From NCBI GenBank assembly GCA_964019415.1, contig OZ025879.1:124001-188000 (forward strand): DNA of 64,000 bases. The letters are read 5' to 3'. Below the pieces are notes generated by a model. It was not told the origin of the DNA. It worked only from the letters and a program-made list of their open reading frames with translations, and did no database searches. Source of the stretch: Ianthella basta (Eukaryota; Porifera; Demospongiae; Verongiida; Ianthellidae). The position numbers and the translations under genes are program-made. Below are positions 23,601 through 40,630 of this stretch, piece by piece; the stretch's first letter is position 1; every line of letters starts with the position of its first letter.

Positions 23601-26600
23601 CATGAGTGTCCTTTGCCACACGTAGACACACATACACACACACTCCTTCCTGTCCCTTGCAGAGCTATCCTCTCACATCAGTGAGCTGCAAGCAGAGGTG
23701 CAGCAGGCAAAGGTGGAGCACAAACATCAGGCAGAAGAGATTAAGCGACTGGAGGAGGAGCTAGGGGAGGCCAAGGAGGAGAGGGACAGTGCTAAGAAGG
23801 TGTGCAGTGGGTGGGGCAGGGTGGGTGTGGCAGGGTAGGAGGTATGCAGTGGGTGGGGCAGGGTAGGAGCCGTGCTGTGGGTGGGGCAGGGTGGGTGGTG
23901 TGCAGTGGGTGGGGCTGGGTGGGTGGTGTGCAGTGGGTGGGGCAGGGTAGGTGTGCAGTGGGTGGGGCTGGGTGGGTGGTGTGCAGTGGGTGGGGCAGGG
24001 TGGGAGGTGTGCAGTGGGTGGGGCAGGGTAGGTGTGCAGTGGGTGGGGCAGGGTAGGTGTGCAGTGGGTGGGGCTGGGTGGGTGGTGTGCAGTGGGTGGG
24101 GCAGGGTGGGTGGTGTGCAGTGGGTGGGGCAGGGTAGGAGGTGTGCAGTGGGTGGGGCAGGGTAGGTGTGCAGTGGGTGGGGCTGGGTGGGTGGTGTGCA
24201 GTGGGTGGGGCAGGGTGGGAGGTGTGCAGTGGGTGGGGCAGGGTAGGAGGTGTGCAGTGGGTGGGGCAGGGTAGGAGGTGTGCAGTGGGTGGGGCAGGGT
24301 GGGAGGCGTGCAGTGGGTGGAGCAGGGTGGTGGTGTGCAGTGGGTGGGGCAGGGTAGGAGGTGTGCAGTGGGTGGGGCAGGGTGGGAGGCGTGCAGTGGG
24401 TGGGGCAGGGTGGGAGGCATGCAGTGGGTGGGGCTGGGTGGGTGGTGTGCAGTGGGTGGGGCAGAGTGGTGGTGTGCAGTGGGTGGGGCAGGGTGGGAGG
24501 TGTGCAGTGGGTGGGGCAGGGTGGGAGGTGTGCAGTGGGTGGGGCAGGGTAGGTGGTGTGCAGTGGGTGGGGCAGGGTAGGAGGCGTGCAGTGGGTGGTA
24601 GGGTGTGTGCTCCTGTGAACCTTTTGTTTCTTTGTGCCTCATTCCATGCTCCAGACCCTTAGTACACAGAAGAAGAAGTTTAGTAAGGAGAAGAAGCAGA
24701 AAGATGAGGACTTGGAGGAGGTTAAACAGGAGTACGAGGTAAGGACTGAGGGATGCAGACACACGCACGCACACACACACAGTTTATTTGTTCAGCTGGT
24801 GTGAGATGTGGTGTCACTTCTGCCATCCATCTCCTGTGCAGAGCAAGCTGGAGTCACTGCAGAAGAAGCTTCGCCAACAGAAGTCTTCCTCCGACAAGGT
24901 CGTGTCAGAGCAGATAGCACAGGTGGAGCAGGAGGTGGAGGAGCGCTGGAAGAGCAAGTCGGAGCGTATGGTGAGCCGTGCTGAGGCCGTGTTGCAGAGG
25001 AAGGTGGATGAGGCACTAGAGGAGAACCTAGAGCTGAAAGGGAAGAACGCTGAGCTCCATGCAAAGGTACCTTAGCAAACGGGCAGCTTGTGTGTATGGC
25101 ACCCTACAGTAGATGACTCCTCGCTGTCCTGTGCAGCTGTCGTCAGGTGATAGCAAGAAGAGGATAGCGTCTTTGGAGCAGGAGGTGGGGGCGATGGGAG
25201 AGAAAGTGTCTGAGCTGGAGCTGTCTCTGGCAAAAGCCAAACAGGAGACTGCAGTTGCACTGGAGGAAACACTCACCAAAGAAAAGGTGTGTGTGTGTGG
25301 TAGGTAGCAATGAAGTGGTTGTAAGTGGAGCTGTCTGTACTAAGAGGGCCGTCTGCCTGTCGACTGCCGTCCATTCAGGAGTTGCAGGTACTGCGCTCCC
25401 GCCCCTCTGTGGCAGCAGAAGTGGAAGAGGCCAGGAAAAAGGGCTACCAGAAGGGTGTGTCAGATGGGAAGAAAGAGGCAGGACAAGGTGCTCCAGAGAA
25501 GGTGAAGAAAATAATGAACCAGACCTTCCAGACCCTGTCAGCTCAGCTGAAAAGCAAGCCGTCCTTCACCTCCAAGGAAGTACAAACTCTGGTCCTGGCC
25601 ACCATTCGGGTGAGGGGTTGTGTTACTGTGGTACCAGGGGGTGAGGGTGGGTGAGGGGTGAGGGTGGGTGAGGGGTGAGGGTAGGGTGAGAGGTGAGGGT
25701 AGGTGAGGGGTGAGGGTGGGCGAGGGGTGAGGGGTGAGGGCGGGGTGAGGGGTGAGGGGTGAGGATGGGTGAGGGGTGAGGGTGGGTGAGGGGTGAGGGG
25801 TGAGGGTAGGGTGAGGTGTGAGGGTGGGTGAGGGGTGAGGGTAGGGTGAGGGTGGGTGAGGGGTGAGGGGTGAGGGTGGGGTGAGGGGTGAGAGTGGGGT
25901 GAGGGTAGGGTGAGGGTGGGATGAGGGGTGAGGGTGGGGTGAGGGGTGAGAGTGGGGTGAGGGGTGGTTGATGGTGAGGGTGTTAGGTAGGTAGTGTGAA
26001 GTAGAATCTGGTGTTACTTTGTAAGTTCTTTCCTGCTGTGCCCAGGATGTGACACTGAGCCAGCTTGGCCCCGCCCCTCCCAAGAGTGTGTCTAGTGAAG
26101 AGGAGGAGAAGGAGGAAGACAAGGAGGAAGAAGAAGAGGAGGAGGAAGAAGAGGAGGAGGAGGAGGAGGAGAAGGAGGAAGACAAGGAGGAAGAAGAGGA
26201 GGAGGAGGAAGAAGAGGAGAAGGAGGAAGGGGAGGAGGAAGCAGAAGGGAAGGAGAAGGAGGAAGAAGAGGAGGAGGAAGAAGATGAAGAGGAAAAGGAG
26301 AGGGAGGAAGAAGAGGAGGAAGTTGAAGAGGAGGATGATGATCAGAAAGAGAAGAAGGAAGTGGAAGAGGAAGAAAAGGGTGCGACTAGTGAACAGAAGG
26401 GTGTGGCCAGTGAAGAGGAGGGTGTGGCCAGTGAAGAGGAGGGTGTGGCTAGTGACGAGGAAGAGGGTGTGGCCAGTGAAGAGGAAGAGGGTGTGGCCAG
26501 TGAGAAGGAAGAGGGTGTGGCCAGTGAGAAGGAAGAGGGTGTGGCCAGTGAGAAGGAAGAGGGTGTGGCCAGCGAGGAGGAAGAGGGTGTGGCCAGCGAG

Positions 26601-28625
26601 AAGGAAGATGTGGCTAGCGAGGAGGAAGAGGGTGTGGCCAGCGAGAAGGAAGAGGGTGTGGCCAGCGAGAAGGAAGAGGGTGTGGCCAGCGAGAAGGAAG
26701 AGGGTGTGGCCAGTGAGGAAGAAGAAGGTGTGGCCAGTGAGAAGGAAGAGGGTGTGGCCAGTGAGAAGGAAGAGGGTGTGGCCAGTGAGAAGGAAGAGGG
26801 TGTGGCCAGTGAGAAGGAAGAGGGTGTGGCCAGTGAGAAGGAAGAGGGTGTGGCCAGTGAGGAAGAAGAGGGCGTGGCCAGTGAGGAAGAAGAGGGTGTG
26901 GCCAGTGAGGAGGAAGAGGGTGTGGCCAGTGAGGAGGAAGAGGGTGTGGCCAGTGAGGAGGAGGAAGTAGCAGCAGGACCAGTAGAGTCTGATGGTGGAG
27001 AAGGAGAAGAGGGGAAGGGAGACAGTGAAGGAGGCATGAAGGATGCAGCATTGGAAGGGAAGGAGTCTGTGAGCGCCAATAATGGTGATAGTGGTGATTT
27101 TGGGGGTCTCACAGACCCAGTGAAGGGTGAGGAGGATGTGGAGGGGCTCCCGGATGTTGGGGTGGGCGACAGTCTCCCTGTTCCCCCGATGGCAGAGGCC
27201 ACACGAGTGCCGTTGCTGGTTGATGAGCCGCCTCCAGTACCATCTGATGATGACTTCAGTGAAGATGAAGATGGAGGCCCTCCCGCACCTCCTGCTGAGG
27301 AGGAGGAGGAAGAGGAGGATGAGTTCTATGAGACATCTGCTGACTTCCACCAAGCCCCATCCAATCAAGATGATCAACCTGCCACCCCTCCCATAGGGGG
27401 TGGGGAGCAGGCAGCCATCCCTCCCATAGGGGGTGGGGAGCAGGCAGCCATCCCTCCCATAGGGGGTGGGGAGCAGCCAGCCACCCCTCCCATAGGGGGT
27501 GGGGAGCAGGCAGCTGCCCCTCCCATGGGGGGCGGGGAACAGCCAGCCACCCCTCCCATGGGGGGCGGGGAACAGCCAGCCACCCCTCCCATAGGGGGTG
27601 GGGAGCAGCCTGATGGCAGTCCCGTGGTAGAGAAATCCCAAGTGAAGGACCCTTTGCAAGTTGCTGAGTTGGAGGTTGACGAATTCCACTCCCCTGCCAC
27701 TGCTCTGCCAGCTGGTGGTTCGTCTAAGCCCCCTGGAGGTGCCCCCATCAGTGGTGACCCGTTTGCAGACAGCTCTGGTGGCCTATTTGCTGATGACAAT
27801 GCAGACCTCTTCCTTGGTCCGTCCCCACCCAAGGTAGGCATGCATCAGGGGGTGGGGCTTGTGGGTGACAGATTGTAGTGACTATTACACCACTGCCCTG
27901 CACTGGCATGGTACAGTGGCGTGCCTCAGCAGTGTGCCAACTGTTACATTAGCAGCAGCAGGTAGCTGCTTCCAGTGGGTGGTCCGGTTGTAAGGTGATG
28001 TCTGTCCAGTATGCTCTCGCTGTTCTGCATCATTGTCAGTCGTCTGTCTTTCTTAATGCTTTTTGCTAAGATGATCAGAACGTTGTAGAATGATATGAGA
28101 GCCAAAGAAGGTTTCAATATTCTCTAACACCAAACTTTTACCCTGCATCCCTCCACTAGCCACTATCTCAGTACAGTACAGTACAGTACAGTACAGTACA
28201 GTACAGTACAGTACAGTACAGTACAGTACAGTACAGTACAGTACAGTACAGTACAGTACAGTACAGTACAGTACAGTACACTACAGTACAGTACAGTACA
28301 GTACACTACAGTACAGTACAGTACAGTACACTACAGTACAGTACAGTACAGTACAGTACAGTACAGTACAGTACAGTACAGTACAGTACACTACAGTACA
28401 GTACAGTACAGTACAGTACAGTACAGTACAGTACAGTACAGTACCCATTTACATCAGCCATTCCATATACTGTACGATACCAGAGTATTGCACTAGTGTC
28501 AACGTGATGTATGTCCATGTTTGCTTTACATGCAGAAGTCACCCAGTGTGCAAAAGGCTCCTGCGAAGTCACTCTTTAGTGACGAAGGTGATGATGAAGA
28601 CGATGACATGGACTGGCTCAAGTGA
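17700..28625 (+). CDS. FKBP15: FK506-binding protein 15 (WAFL) homologue
   Basis: Twenty-one phase-consistent exons: 17700-17746, 17875-18002, 18071-18119, 18196-18265, 18406-18654, 18733-18804, 18889-19154, 19851-19923, 20000-20089, 20184-20531, 20615-20989, 21074-21276, 21364-21466, 23328-23499, 23663-23799, 24655-24738, 24842-25066, 25137-25286, 25379-25609, 26046-27833, 28536-28625; 1649 aa (human 1219). Order: MF...LASVF...YSAPKQPKK motif, WH1-like region, FKBP domain ([30 protein letters not shown]), Met/Gln/Gly repeats, long coiled coil with [29 protein letters not shown], Glu-rich region, and the diagnostic acidic end [11 protein letters not shown] (human DDDDDDDIDWLG). FKBP15 links early endosomes to actin and microtubules. 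The aromatic set expected for a prolyl isomerase is incomplete by eye, so activity is uncertain. Exon 20 has expanded in-frame repeats. Confidence 0.93.
19165..19842. repeat. 13-bp minisatellite, about 52 copies, FKBP15 intron
   Basis: GTGTGCTTGTGAT units with T/C variants begin about 15 nt after the donor at 19155 and end 8 nt before the acceptor. Confidence 0.96.
20277..20448 (+). repeat. In-frame 24/27-bp repeat coding for MMQGGNPQ
   Basis: Seven to eight tandem copies of ATGATGCAAGGGGG-AATCCCCAG lie inside FKBP15 exon 10, keeping the reading frame. Confidence 0.93.
21478..23284. repeat. 1.8-kb 13-bp minisatellite, FKBP15 intron
   Basis: About 138 units of CACCAGCACACCT with CAAGCACACCT and CACCACCAGCACA variants, starting about 12 nt after the donor at 21467 and ending 43 nt before the acceptor at 23327. 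Open in all three plus frames. Confidence 0.97.
23803..24600. repeat. 24/29-bp minisatellite, FKBP15 intron
   Basis: GTGTGCAGTGGGTGGGGCAG plus GGT(G/A)GGAG units, about 29 copies, beginning at the donor (AAGAAG|GTGTGCAGTGG). Confidence 0.95.
25612..25975. repeat. GTGAGGG-type minisatellite, FKBP15 intron
   Basis: Irregular GGTGAGGGGTGAGGGTG repeats begin at the donor (CGG|GTGAGG) and end about 70 nt before the acceptor. Confidence 0.94.
26385..26970 (+). repeat. In-frame repeat coding for GVASEKEE, about 24 copies
   Basis: 24-bp units GGTGTGGCCAGTGAGAAGGA AGAG in FKBP15 exon 20, preceded by about 100 codons that are mostly Glu/Lys. Substitutions mainly exchange Glu and Lys at one position. 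Confidence 0.95.
27374..27607 (+). repeat. In-frame 30-bp repeat coding for [10 protein letters not shown], about 8 copies
   Basis: Tandem units GCCACCCCTCCCATAGGGGG TGGGGAGCAG in FKBP15 exon 20. Confidence 0.94.
28171..28443. repeat. (GTACA)n pentanucleotide microsatellite, last FKBP15 intron
   Basis: About 55 copies of CAGTA/GTACA with five GTACACTACA variants. The unit is nearly self-complementary (GTAC), so the tract can form hairpins. Confidence 0.96.
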
Positions 28626-28887
28626 GCAGCAGCAGTTGTCATTAGGTCAACTCTCAGTTGTAATCCACACACCTTCTCATGACACACACAAACACACACA
28701 CACTGTTTTGTGATTTTGTCGTGCAGTTAATTATTTGGTAATTATGTGACAAATACTCACACACCTTGCCTTGATATATTTTGACCTCTTTATGCTAATA
28801 ATGAGATTCATTGCTTACAGAGAACAGTGAAGTCTATGACCAATGCATGCTGTGGGCACTAATTAGGATTTGCATGTGTGTGGTGTG

Positions 28888-29906
28888 TTAAGGTTCCAAG
28901 TGCCACTCAGGGTGGATCACAAAATGGCTGCTTCGATGTCGAGTGGAGTAATATACCGCAGCAGGATCTGATAGGATGGGAATTCCCCTCGGTTGATGGG
29001 TTGCCAGGTAACCATCCTTGGCTCCTAATTGGCAGAAAGCCTGGCAGTGTTTGTCCATTGCCCCTCGCAGTGACTGTGGCAGCGCTCGCAGGGCAGATAT
29101 AGTGGGCGGTCTCTGCTGGGTGGACAGCAGCGGCTCTCTCTGTTGGGACCGATACCTGAGTAAACATGTGTGTGTGGGGGGGGGGGGGGGGGGGGATTAC
29201 CACTGTAGCCCCATGGGGCGTGTGCAGTCAGTGTAACTTGCTATGAGGTGCGTGAGTGTGTGTACCTTTGGAGGGTCTGCCTAATGTTGTCAGCCTGAGG
29301 GCAGGGGTGGGTGAGGATGCGGGGGCGGGGGGCTCTCTTCATTGGCAGAGAGGTGCAGCCAAGGTCTGGACAGAGACAGGACGGGACTGCCAGCTGGGCA
29401 GAGTGCACCAAGTGAGCATGTGCTACCACAGGGTGGTGTGGGGGTGTGCTCACCTGTTGTCATCTTCATCCACCGCTGTTTCCTTTCTGAATCATGCATC
29501 GGGCTTGAAACCTGGGGGGGGGGGGGGGGAGGGCAGAGACGTGAGGCCCAACACGTTACACTAGTGTGCACAGTGCACTAGACACTTCAGTGTAGGTTGT
29601 TGGACATACATGTAGTCTTTGAAGGCTATCCCTGCAGGTAGTGCTTCCATGTCCATGTGTGGTTGGCCCTGCTTGAACCGGGAGGGGGAGGGGAGGGGGA
29701 GGGGGAGGGGGAGGGGAATGGCACTTGCTAACACTGTGCAATGATAAGCAGAGCAACAAGGTGGTACCATTGTGTGGTGTCTGCCAACCTTGCTTGGCTC
29801 CCTTTAGGGTGTTCTTTCTCAGTGAAGGCGGTACCTTCCAGGCCAAGAAATGGGCCTGCATGCAGTAGTGAGGGGCCACACGGAAGCAAGTTGTGTGATT
29901 ACACGT

Positions 29907-29965
<59 letters not shown>

Positions 29966-30266
29966 CACCACATACTGGTCAGGCCAATTCCCATCATCCC
30001 AGTCTATGCTGCCCCTCCCCTGGCCACGCCCACATGGACCTCACCCCTGGGATGTCAGGCAACAGCTGTTGGCTCTCTAGGTCTGTGCTCTGGGACTGAG
30101 CACTGCCTCTGGCCAGCACTGGGGGAGCAGAGTGGGCAACCTGGGGAAACCCCCTTTTGGTGAGGTCCTCCTGTCCTTCCCTGGTCCTGTCAGCTGACCC
30201 AGAACAACCTTCACTGCCTTCTCTCTGGAGGGCTGCCTCAGTCCAGTCCTTGGAGTCCCCCAGCAT
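28888..30266 (-). CDS. Unrecognised spliced gene, six exons
   Basis: Minus-strand exons 30045-30266 (ATG), 29835-29855 (21-nt microexon), 29579-29668, 29454-29511, 29266-29365, 28888-29155 (TAA) join with matching phases to 252 aa. The first exon is low complexity and polar. Later exons give GQPHMDMEALPAGIAFKDYM, a basic stretch HDSERKQRWMKMTT, MKRAPRPRILTHP, IRQTLQRYRSQQREPLLSTQ and a C-terminal part rich in Tyr/His/Trp (DGYLATHQPRGIPILSDPAA, VIHPEWHLEP). There is no signal peptide or membrane segment. The compact shape with Pro/Tyr/His-rich C-terminus recalls small ciliary microtubule-associated proteins, but I do not recognise the family. Six agreeing exon phases argue that it is real. The start of the microexon is the weakest point. 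Confidence 0.6.
29908..29966. repeat. (CA)n microsatellite
   Basis: Lies in the first intron (29856-30044) of the unrecognised gene. Confidence 0.93.
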
Positions 30267-30655
30267 GCCTCTCTCCTAGCCTAGGGTTAGGGCCACTACA
30301 CTTCACACCTGAGCCCTCTGTGCACTGCCACCTCTGGTGGTGTTGATGGTGTGAGGTTCAATACATCAACGCCACACAGTGTTGATGGATGGACCCTCAC
30401 CATGAGAATGACCCTCCTGCACTGTGTGGGTGACGATTAAGAGGTATGCATATATATCCTGCATGCCAAACTGCCCCCAGTACCGTGATGGGACAGATGG
30501 GTCCACACTCCACCCCATTCTGTCCACTCCATGCTCCGCCGTCAGTGACACAGTGACAATAAAGTGGACACATGACATGACATGACACGCCAAGTATACC
30601 ACAGACCACTATTATTGATGGTTGGTATGTACAGGTGACACCAGACGTGTGCGTG
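30267..30655. other. Intergenic, no feature seen
   Basis: 389 bp between two minus-strand genes. Apart from a short CATGA repeat at about 30572-30588 I see no gene, RNA or element here. It should hold the promoter of the unrecognised gene and the 3' UTR of OXNAD1. Confidence 0.5.
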
Positions 30656-31344
30656 CTACCACCACCGTTCACAGTGAATGTCCTGTTCTCGCGTGCCAAG
30701 AGCCATCAGGCTATTTGTAGCTGCTCCAATCAAAGGTGGAGGGCCACAAATGAAGCTTGCCACTTGGCCACTGCTCCACCCTTTGCTGTCACTCCTGCCA
30801 GTGAGCCCCTCCAGAGCCCCCTGGTAGTGTGCATGGCCGATGTGACCTGCAAGAAGGAACAGTACCTCACGGACCACTCCTCACTGCCTGGGGGCAGGGG
30901 GGGCTGGGCGTACCACTCTGAATGCCTTCTGGCAGCTCTGTGGATGCCACCTCCCTGGTCACAAAGAAGGTGTGAGACATGGTGGGGTGCAGTGCGGACA
31001 GCTGCTCCATCTCCCTCTGAGCAGGGTCAGTGGGGACACAGCGGCAGTGACAACAATGTGAGTGAGCTGAGAGCATGTGTGCGTGTGCCATTTAGGAGTA
31101 CCTTGAAGAGCAGTTCTTCAGTACAGCTGGCAGTGAACAGGAGGTGTGCCTGTGGGAGGGGCCCAGGACCCCAGAATCCCGTTGCTAGGAGATGGGCATG
31201 GTGAAGCATCATGGAGTAGAGTGGGTTGATACCGACCCCTCCTCCCACAAACAGCATGTGCTGCATGTTGCCATGGGGATCATACAAAAAGTCCCCGCCC
31301 ACTCTGATGTCGATAGAGGAGCCAACAGCACACTATGTACAGGG

Positions 31345-31421
<77 letters not shown>

Positions 31422-31960
31422 GAGACACAACGGAATAGTAGATCAGCTATGGCAATACTTGCAGCAGCTCACCATGATGAACAGTGGGTGGGTCAGTGGG
31501 TGGGTGTGTCAGTGGGTGTGTCTGTATGGTGTACGTGATATACCCTGTTGTGCATCCACTCTGCCGGGGGATGGTCACTGGTCTTGACTGCAAGCCGCAC
31601 TATGCCTCCCTCCTGCAGCTCATGGGGGGCGGAGCACAGCGAGAACCCGCCCACCACATCCACCCCGGGCAACACTACATCCAACCACTGGCCGGCTTTG
31701 AAGGAAACTCTGGGATTGGAAAGTTTCAGCTCAAACCCCTTCACTGTGGGCGAGAGCTGCTTGACATCAGTTACAGTTGCCAGTGACGTGTCCTACAACA
31801 GGAAGCAAACACCTAGCGATAAACTAGTCCGGCCTTCAGTGTCCCTGGCTTCACACATCGTGTGTGGCAGTGAGAGCTAGACATTCATTAAATATAAAAA
31901 ATAGCATAATAACTAGAGTGCACATAGTGCACATACCCCACACAGGACTAAACAGTGCAG

Positions 31961-32006
<46 letters not shown>

Positions 32007-33805
32007 CACACACACACTAATGACTGGTATTTAGGGCAAGATTGTGCCAAAAGACAAATAGACAGACAGACAGACAGTCAGAGAAGCAATCACTTACCCC
32101 CTGCATTACCACCCAACCACTGTTCACCCGTTACCATTGGTGTGGTCACATGACATTGTGGATTGCATAACCACATGGGATTGGGTGAATGCAGTGGAAC
32201 CACTGTTTACTCAATCCCCCGTAAGCGTCGAGCGCCCGTAATAAAGTCTTTTTTCACCACTTTATTTCGTTCGCGCTGCATAGTGTGGGGTATAAGTAGC
32301 TCCAATTGCAGTCCTCTCTCGGTCAGGGGCTCGGTGGCACAGTGGCGCCGCACCCAGTGCGCCAACTGTAGCGAGCCAATGTTCGATTCCCGAGAGAGGC
32401 AAGAAAAAAACTTTCTTTGCCATATTCTCAAGGTCATGCCACAATACCCGTATGGGGAGCCTGGTGTCTCGGTGGCTTGGTCTCACCTAGGGATGAGAAC
32501 TGGAAACTCCGTGAATGAGGGGGACCGTCTGGGGAGCTGCTGGGCATAGGGGCCGCATCCGTTATGGAATGGGTGTTGCTGCTGAAAACCTGACTTTTGT
32601 CTTTTTTCTTTTTAGTGAGAGTGTGCTGGCAGAAGCGGACATCAAGGTGCACTGTGAGCTATTTGGATGTCCGTTCTAGCTTCACCAATCCCATGTGGTT
32701 ATGGGATCATCTTCTTGCTGTCATGTGACCACATGGGATTGGTCAACTGTGATTTCACTGTTTTGACCCAATCTAATTGGGCATGTGGTGTTGTTAGGCA
32801 ATGTTCTTGCTGTCCTGTAATTAAGTGCCTACAAAATCCAGGGCTCCTTCGTGGAATGGCGAATGGGTTAGCAGTCAGCCATTCGCAGTCGTATTACGTC
32901 TCACTGCGCACTATCCGTAGACTTAGGCCCCGTTTACATTAAAACGTTTTCGCCTGTATCCGTAGCAATTCCGCTGCGTTTGCACTTTCCGTTTACATGC
33001 AAACGACGAAAACGATTTGGTAAACGGAGGTTTTCAGAAACGGAGACCTAAGTGGAGCTGTTCGAAAACGGTATTGTATCGTACGTGTGTAAACGGGTGA
33101 AAACGGTTCTTTTCGGCTTCGGTTGTCTTCGATGCGTACCAGAATGTCGCTAACCGAAAGGAGAAAGACTTTTTCAGTGGTCTTAGGCCTTACTTCCAAC
33201 GTTTTAGCGTTTTTCGCCTCCTCGTATTCCTGCGAATTCGTATCATTGTAAACGGTACGAATACGGAACGCTATCCGCAGCAATCGCTCCGTATACGAAT
33301 GAAAACGTTTTAATGTAAACGGGGCCTTACCTTAAAGTACGTAAACAAAATGGCAGTCTCCAAGAAATGACACTAAAGGCAGGCATTGCTCGGCATGCGC
33401 ACCGTGTTGGTCGAAGACGGGTACGCGTACACAAGTTAATAACAATTTGCCGTTATTTTATCCTGTGCTGAACCAGCGTGGAGTCTCGAAACGTCCAGAA
33501 AGCTGAAATTTGTGACGACAAACAGACAGACAAGCAAACAGACTGAAGCAATCACTTAACCCCCCTGCACTATCGCGCGTGGGGTAATAATAATAACATG
33601 CACTCATGCATACAGGGGGATAGCATGCATGACAGAATGGATAGTACTAAATGTAGCAAATGTTACAGTAAAGGGATTAACGCAGCTGGAGGCCACGCAC
33701 CTGAGATCTGTGTGCGTCCGACGTCCTCATCAGATGGCTGCTGGCTCGCGCCCCAGTGGCCATACGAGAGCTGGCTGCAGCGGCTCTGCGCAGCAAGTGG
33801 CCCAT
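30656..33805 (-). CDS. OXNAD1: Oxidoreductase NAD-binding domain-containing protein 1
   Basis: Minus-strand exons 33701-33805, 31544-31792, 31102-31332, 30914-31016, 30656-30846 (TAG), phases 0/0/0/1, 292 aa (human 312). Exon 1 (MGHLLRRAAAASSRMATGAR...) is Arg/Ala/Ser-rich without acids, a likely mitochondrial targeting peptide. The FAD-binding part has FKAGQWLDVVLPGVDVVGGF and HPPAEWMHN; the NAD part has MLFVGGGVGINPL and FICGPPPLI; the last residues CERWW match the human CFEKWW end. The protein belongs to the ferredoxin-NADP reductase-like flavoproteins; its physiological substrate is not established. The 1.9-kb first intron holds a SINE-like sequence and a MITE. The start is 186 bp from the RGL start. 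Confidence 0.92.
31346..31420. repeat. (CA)n microsatellite, OXNAD1 intron
   Basis: Fills the middle of intron 31333-31543. Confidence 0.94.
31961..32015. repeat. (CA)n microsatellite, OXNAD1 intron 1
   Basis: A short interrupted CA tract. Confidence 0.9.
32166..32703. mobile_element. Inverted-repeat-bounded element, 538 bp
   Basis: A perfect 19-bp inverted repeat, CATAACCACATGGGATTGG at 32166-32184 and its reverse complement at 32685-32703, bounds a region that holds a tRNA-like SINE. A third partial copy of the arm follows at 32729-32743. Target-site duplication is not clear. Possibly a MITE carrying a SINE. Confidence 0.5.
32313..32600 (+). mobile_element. tRNA-related SINE-like sequence
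   Basis: A-box-like GGTGGCACAGTGG at 32333-32345 and B-box-like GTTCGATTCC at 32381-32390 are spaced as in a tRNA promoter. They are enclosed by a 10-bp stem, CCTCTCTCGG (32313-32322) with CCGAGAGAGG (32390-32399). The following 200 bp have no coding content. A full tRNA cloverleaf cannot be drawn, so a functional tRNA gene is unlikely. Confidence 0.55.
32926..33326. mobile_element. 401-bp MITE, PIF/Harbinger-like ends
   Basis: Perfect 26-bp terminal inverted repeats begin GGCCCCGTTTACATTAAAAC and end in ...GTTTTC. TTA is present on both sides (32923-32925 and 33327-33329), the target preference and duplication typical of PIF/Harbinger elements. There is no transposase. A minus-strand 96-codon open frame inside has no recognisable motif. 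Near-identical ends suggest a fairly recent insertion. Confidence 0.85.
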
Positions 33806-33991
33806 GAGCAGTGGATATAAACAGGTCACATGACAAAAGGGAATTCCCCTAAGTGTTTGTGTGTAACTTCCAAACGATTGGTACTTGGTTGTCGATTCGC
33901 GCCAACACAGTTTACGAGTCGACGAGGAAGCCCGGGGTCTTCCGGCAGTCTAGCGTAGGAGCAGGGACGATTTACCGCCCCGCGCAAAGGT
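33806..33991. promoter_or_regulatory. Bidirectional promoter of OXNAD1 (-) and RGL-like gene (+)
   Basis: 186 bp lie between the start codons. GTGGATATAAACAGG at about 33812-33826 contains a TATA-like core. Assignment to either gene is inference. Confidence 0.5.
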
Positions 33992-40114
<6,123 letters not shown>

Positions 40115-40630
40115 CCACCACTTCCGGCCCATGTCATGTGTTTGCCAAGGTGTATTGCTCACTTGTTATGTATTTATATCACCCCCTCACCCCCTGTCTA
40201 CCAAACTGTACACTGACAGCTGTGTCAACACCAGCTTGTGTTCCTAGCATGTTTCTATGATGTACAATTTAACAACTAACTGAACTGACAGTCCACACTG
40301 CATGCCAACACACTGCCAATCATGCATGGGTGCAGGGGTGCAATGGTTTAGCAAAATGAATTTCACTCACTGCTCTCCACACAAAGGTTCACACAATTGC
40401 ATGCTAAGCAGTTGGTTATACCAGGGCTTAGGTCAACTGATTATGTCAGGTTCCAAGGTTGGAGCTCAGAGGTGAATTGCTTTCAATGACAGGTTCATTT
40501 GCAAACACAAAATGTACCCATTGAGCAGTGCGCACACCACCAGACACTCCACATACATGAGCAACAGTGAAGGGAGAGTATCAACTGACGTGCACAGTGT
40601 CCTGGTACAGTCACAGCAATAGAGGGGCAC
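40115..40630. other. Convergent intergenic region, no gene seen
   Basis: 516 bp between the RGL stop (plus) and the mL50 stop (minus). No element, RNA or further exon recognised. Confidence 0.5.

Noticed and set aside
32098-32137. Candidate first exon of OXNAD1 with a good GTAAGT donor
   Set aside because: Its phase does not fit exon 2. The exon at 33701-33805 fits in phase and encodes a mitochondrial targeting-like peptide.
32313-32399. Functional tRNA gene
   Set aside because: A and B boxes are present but acceptor, D, anticodon and T stems cannot be formed together.
32993-33283. 96-codon minus-strand ORF
   Set aside because: Lies wholly inside the MITE, has no known motif, and is likely open by chance.
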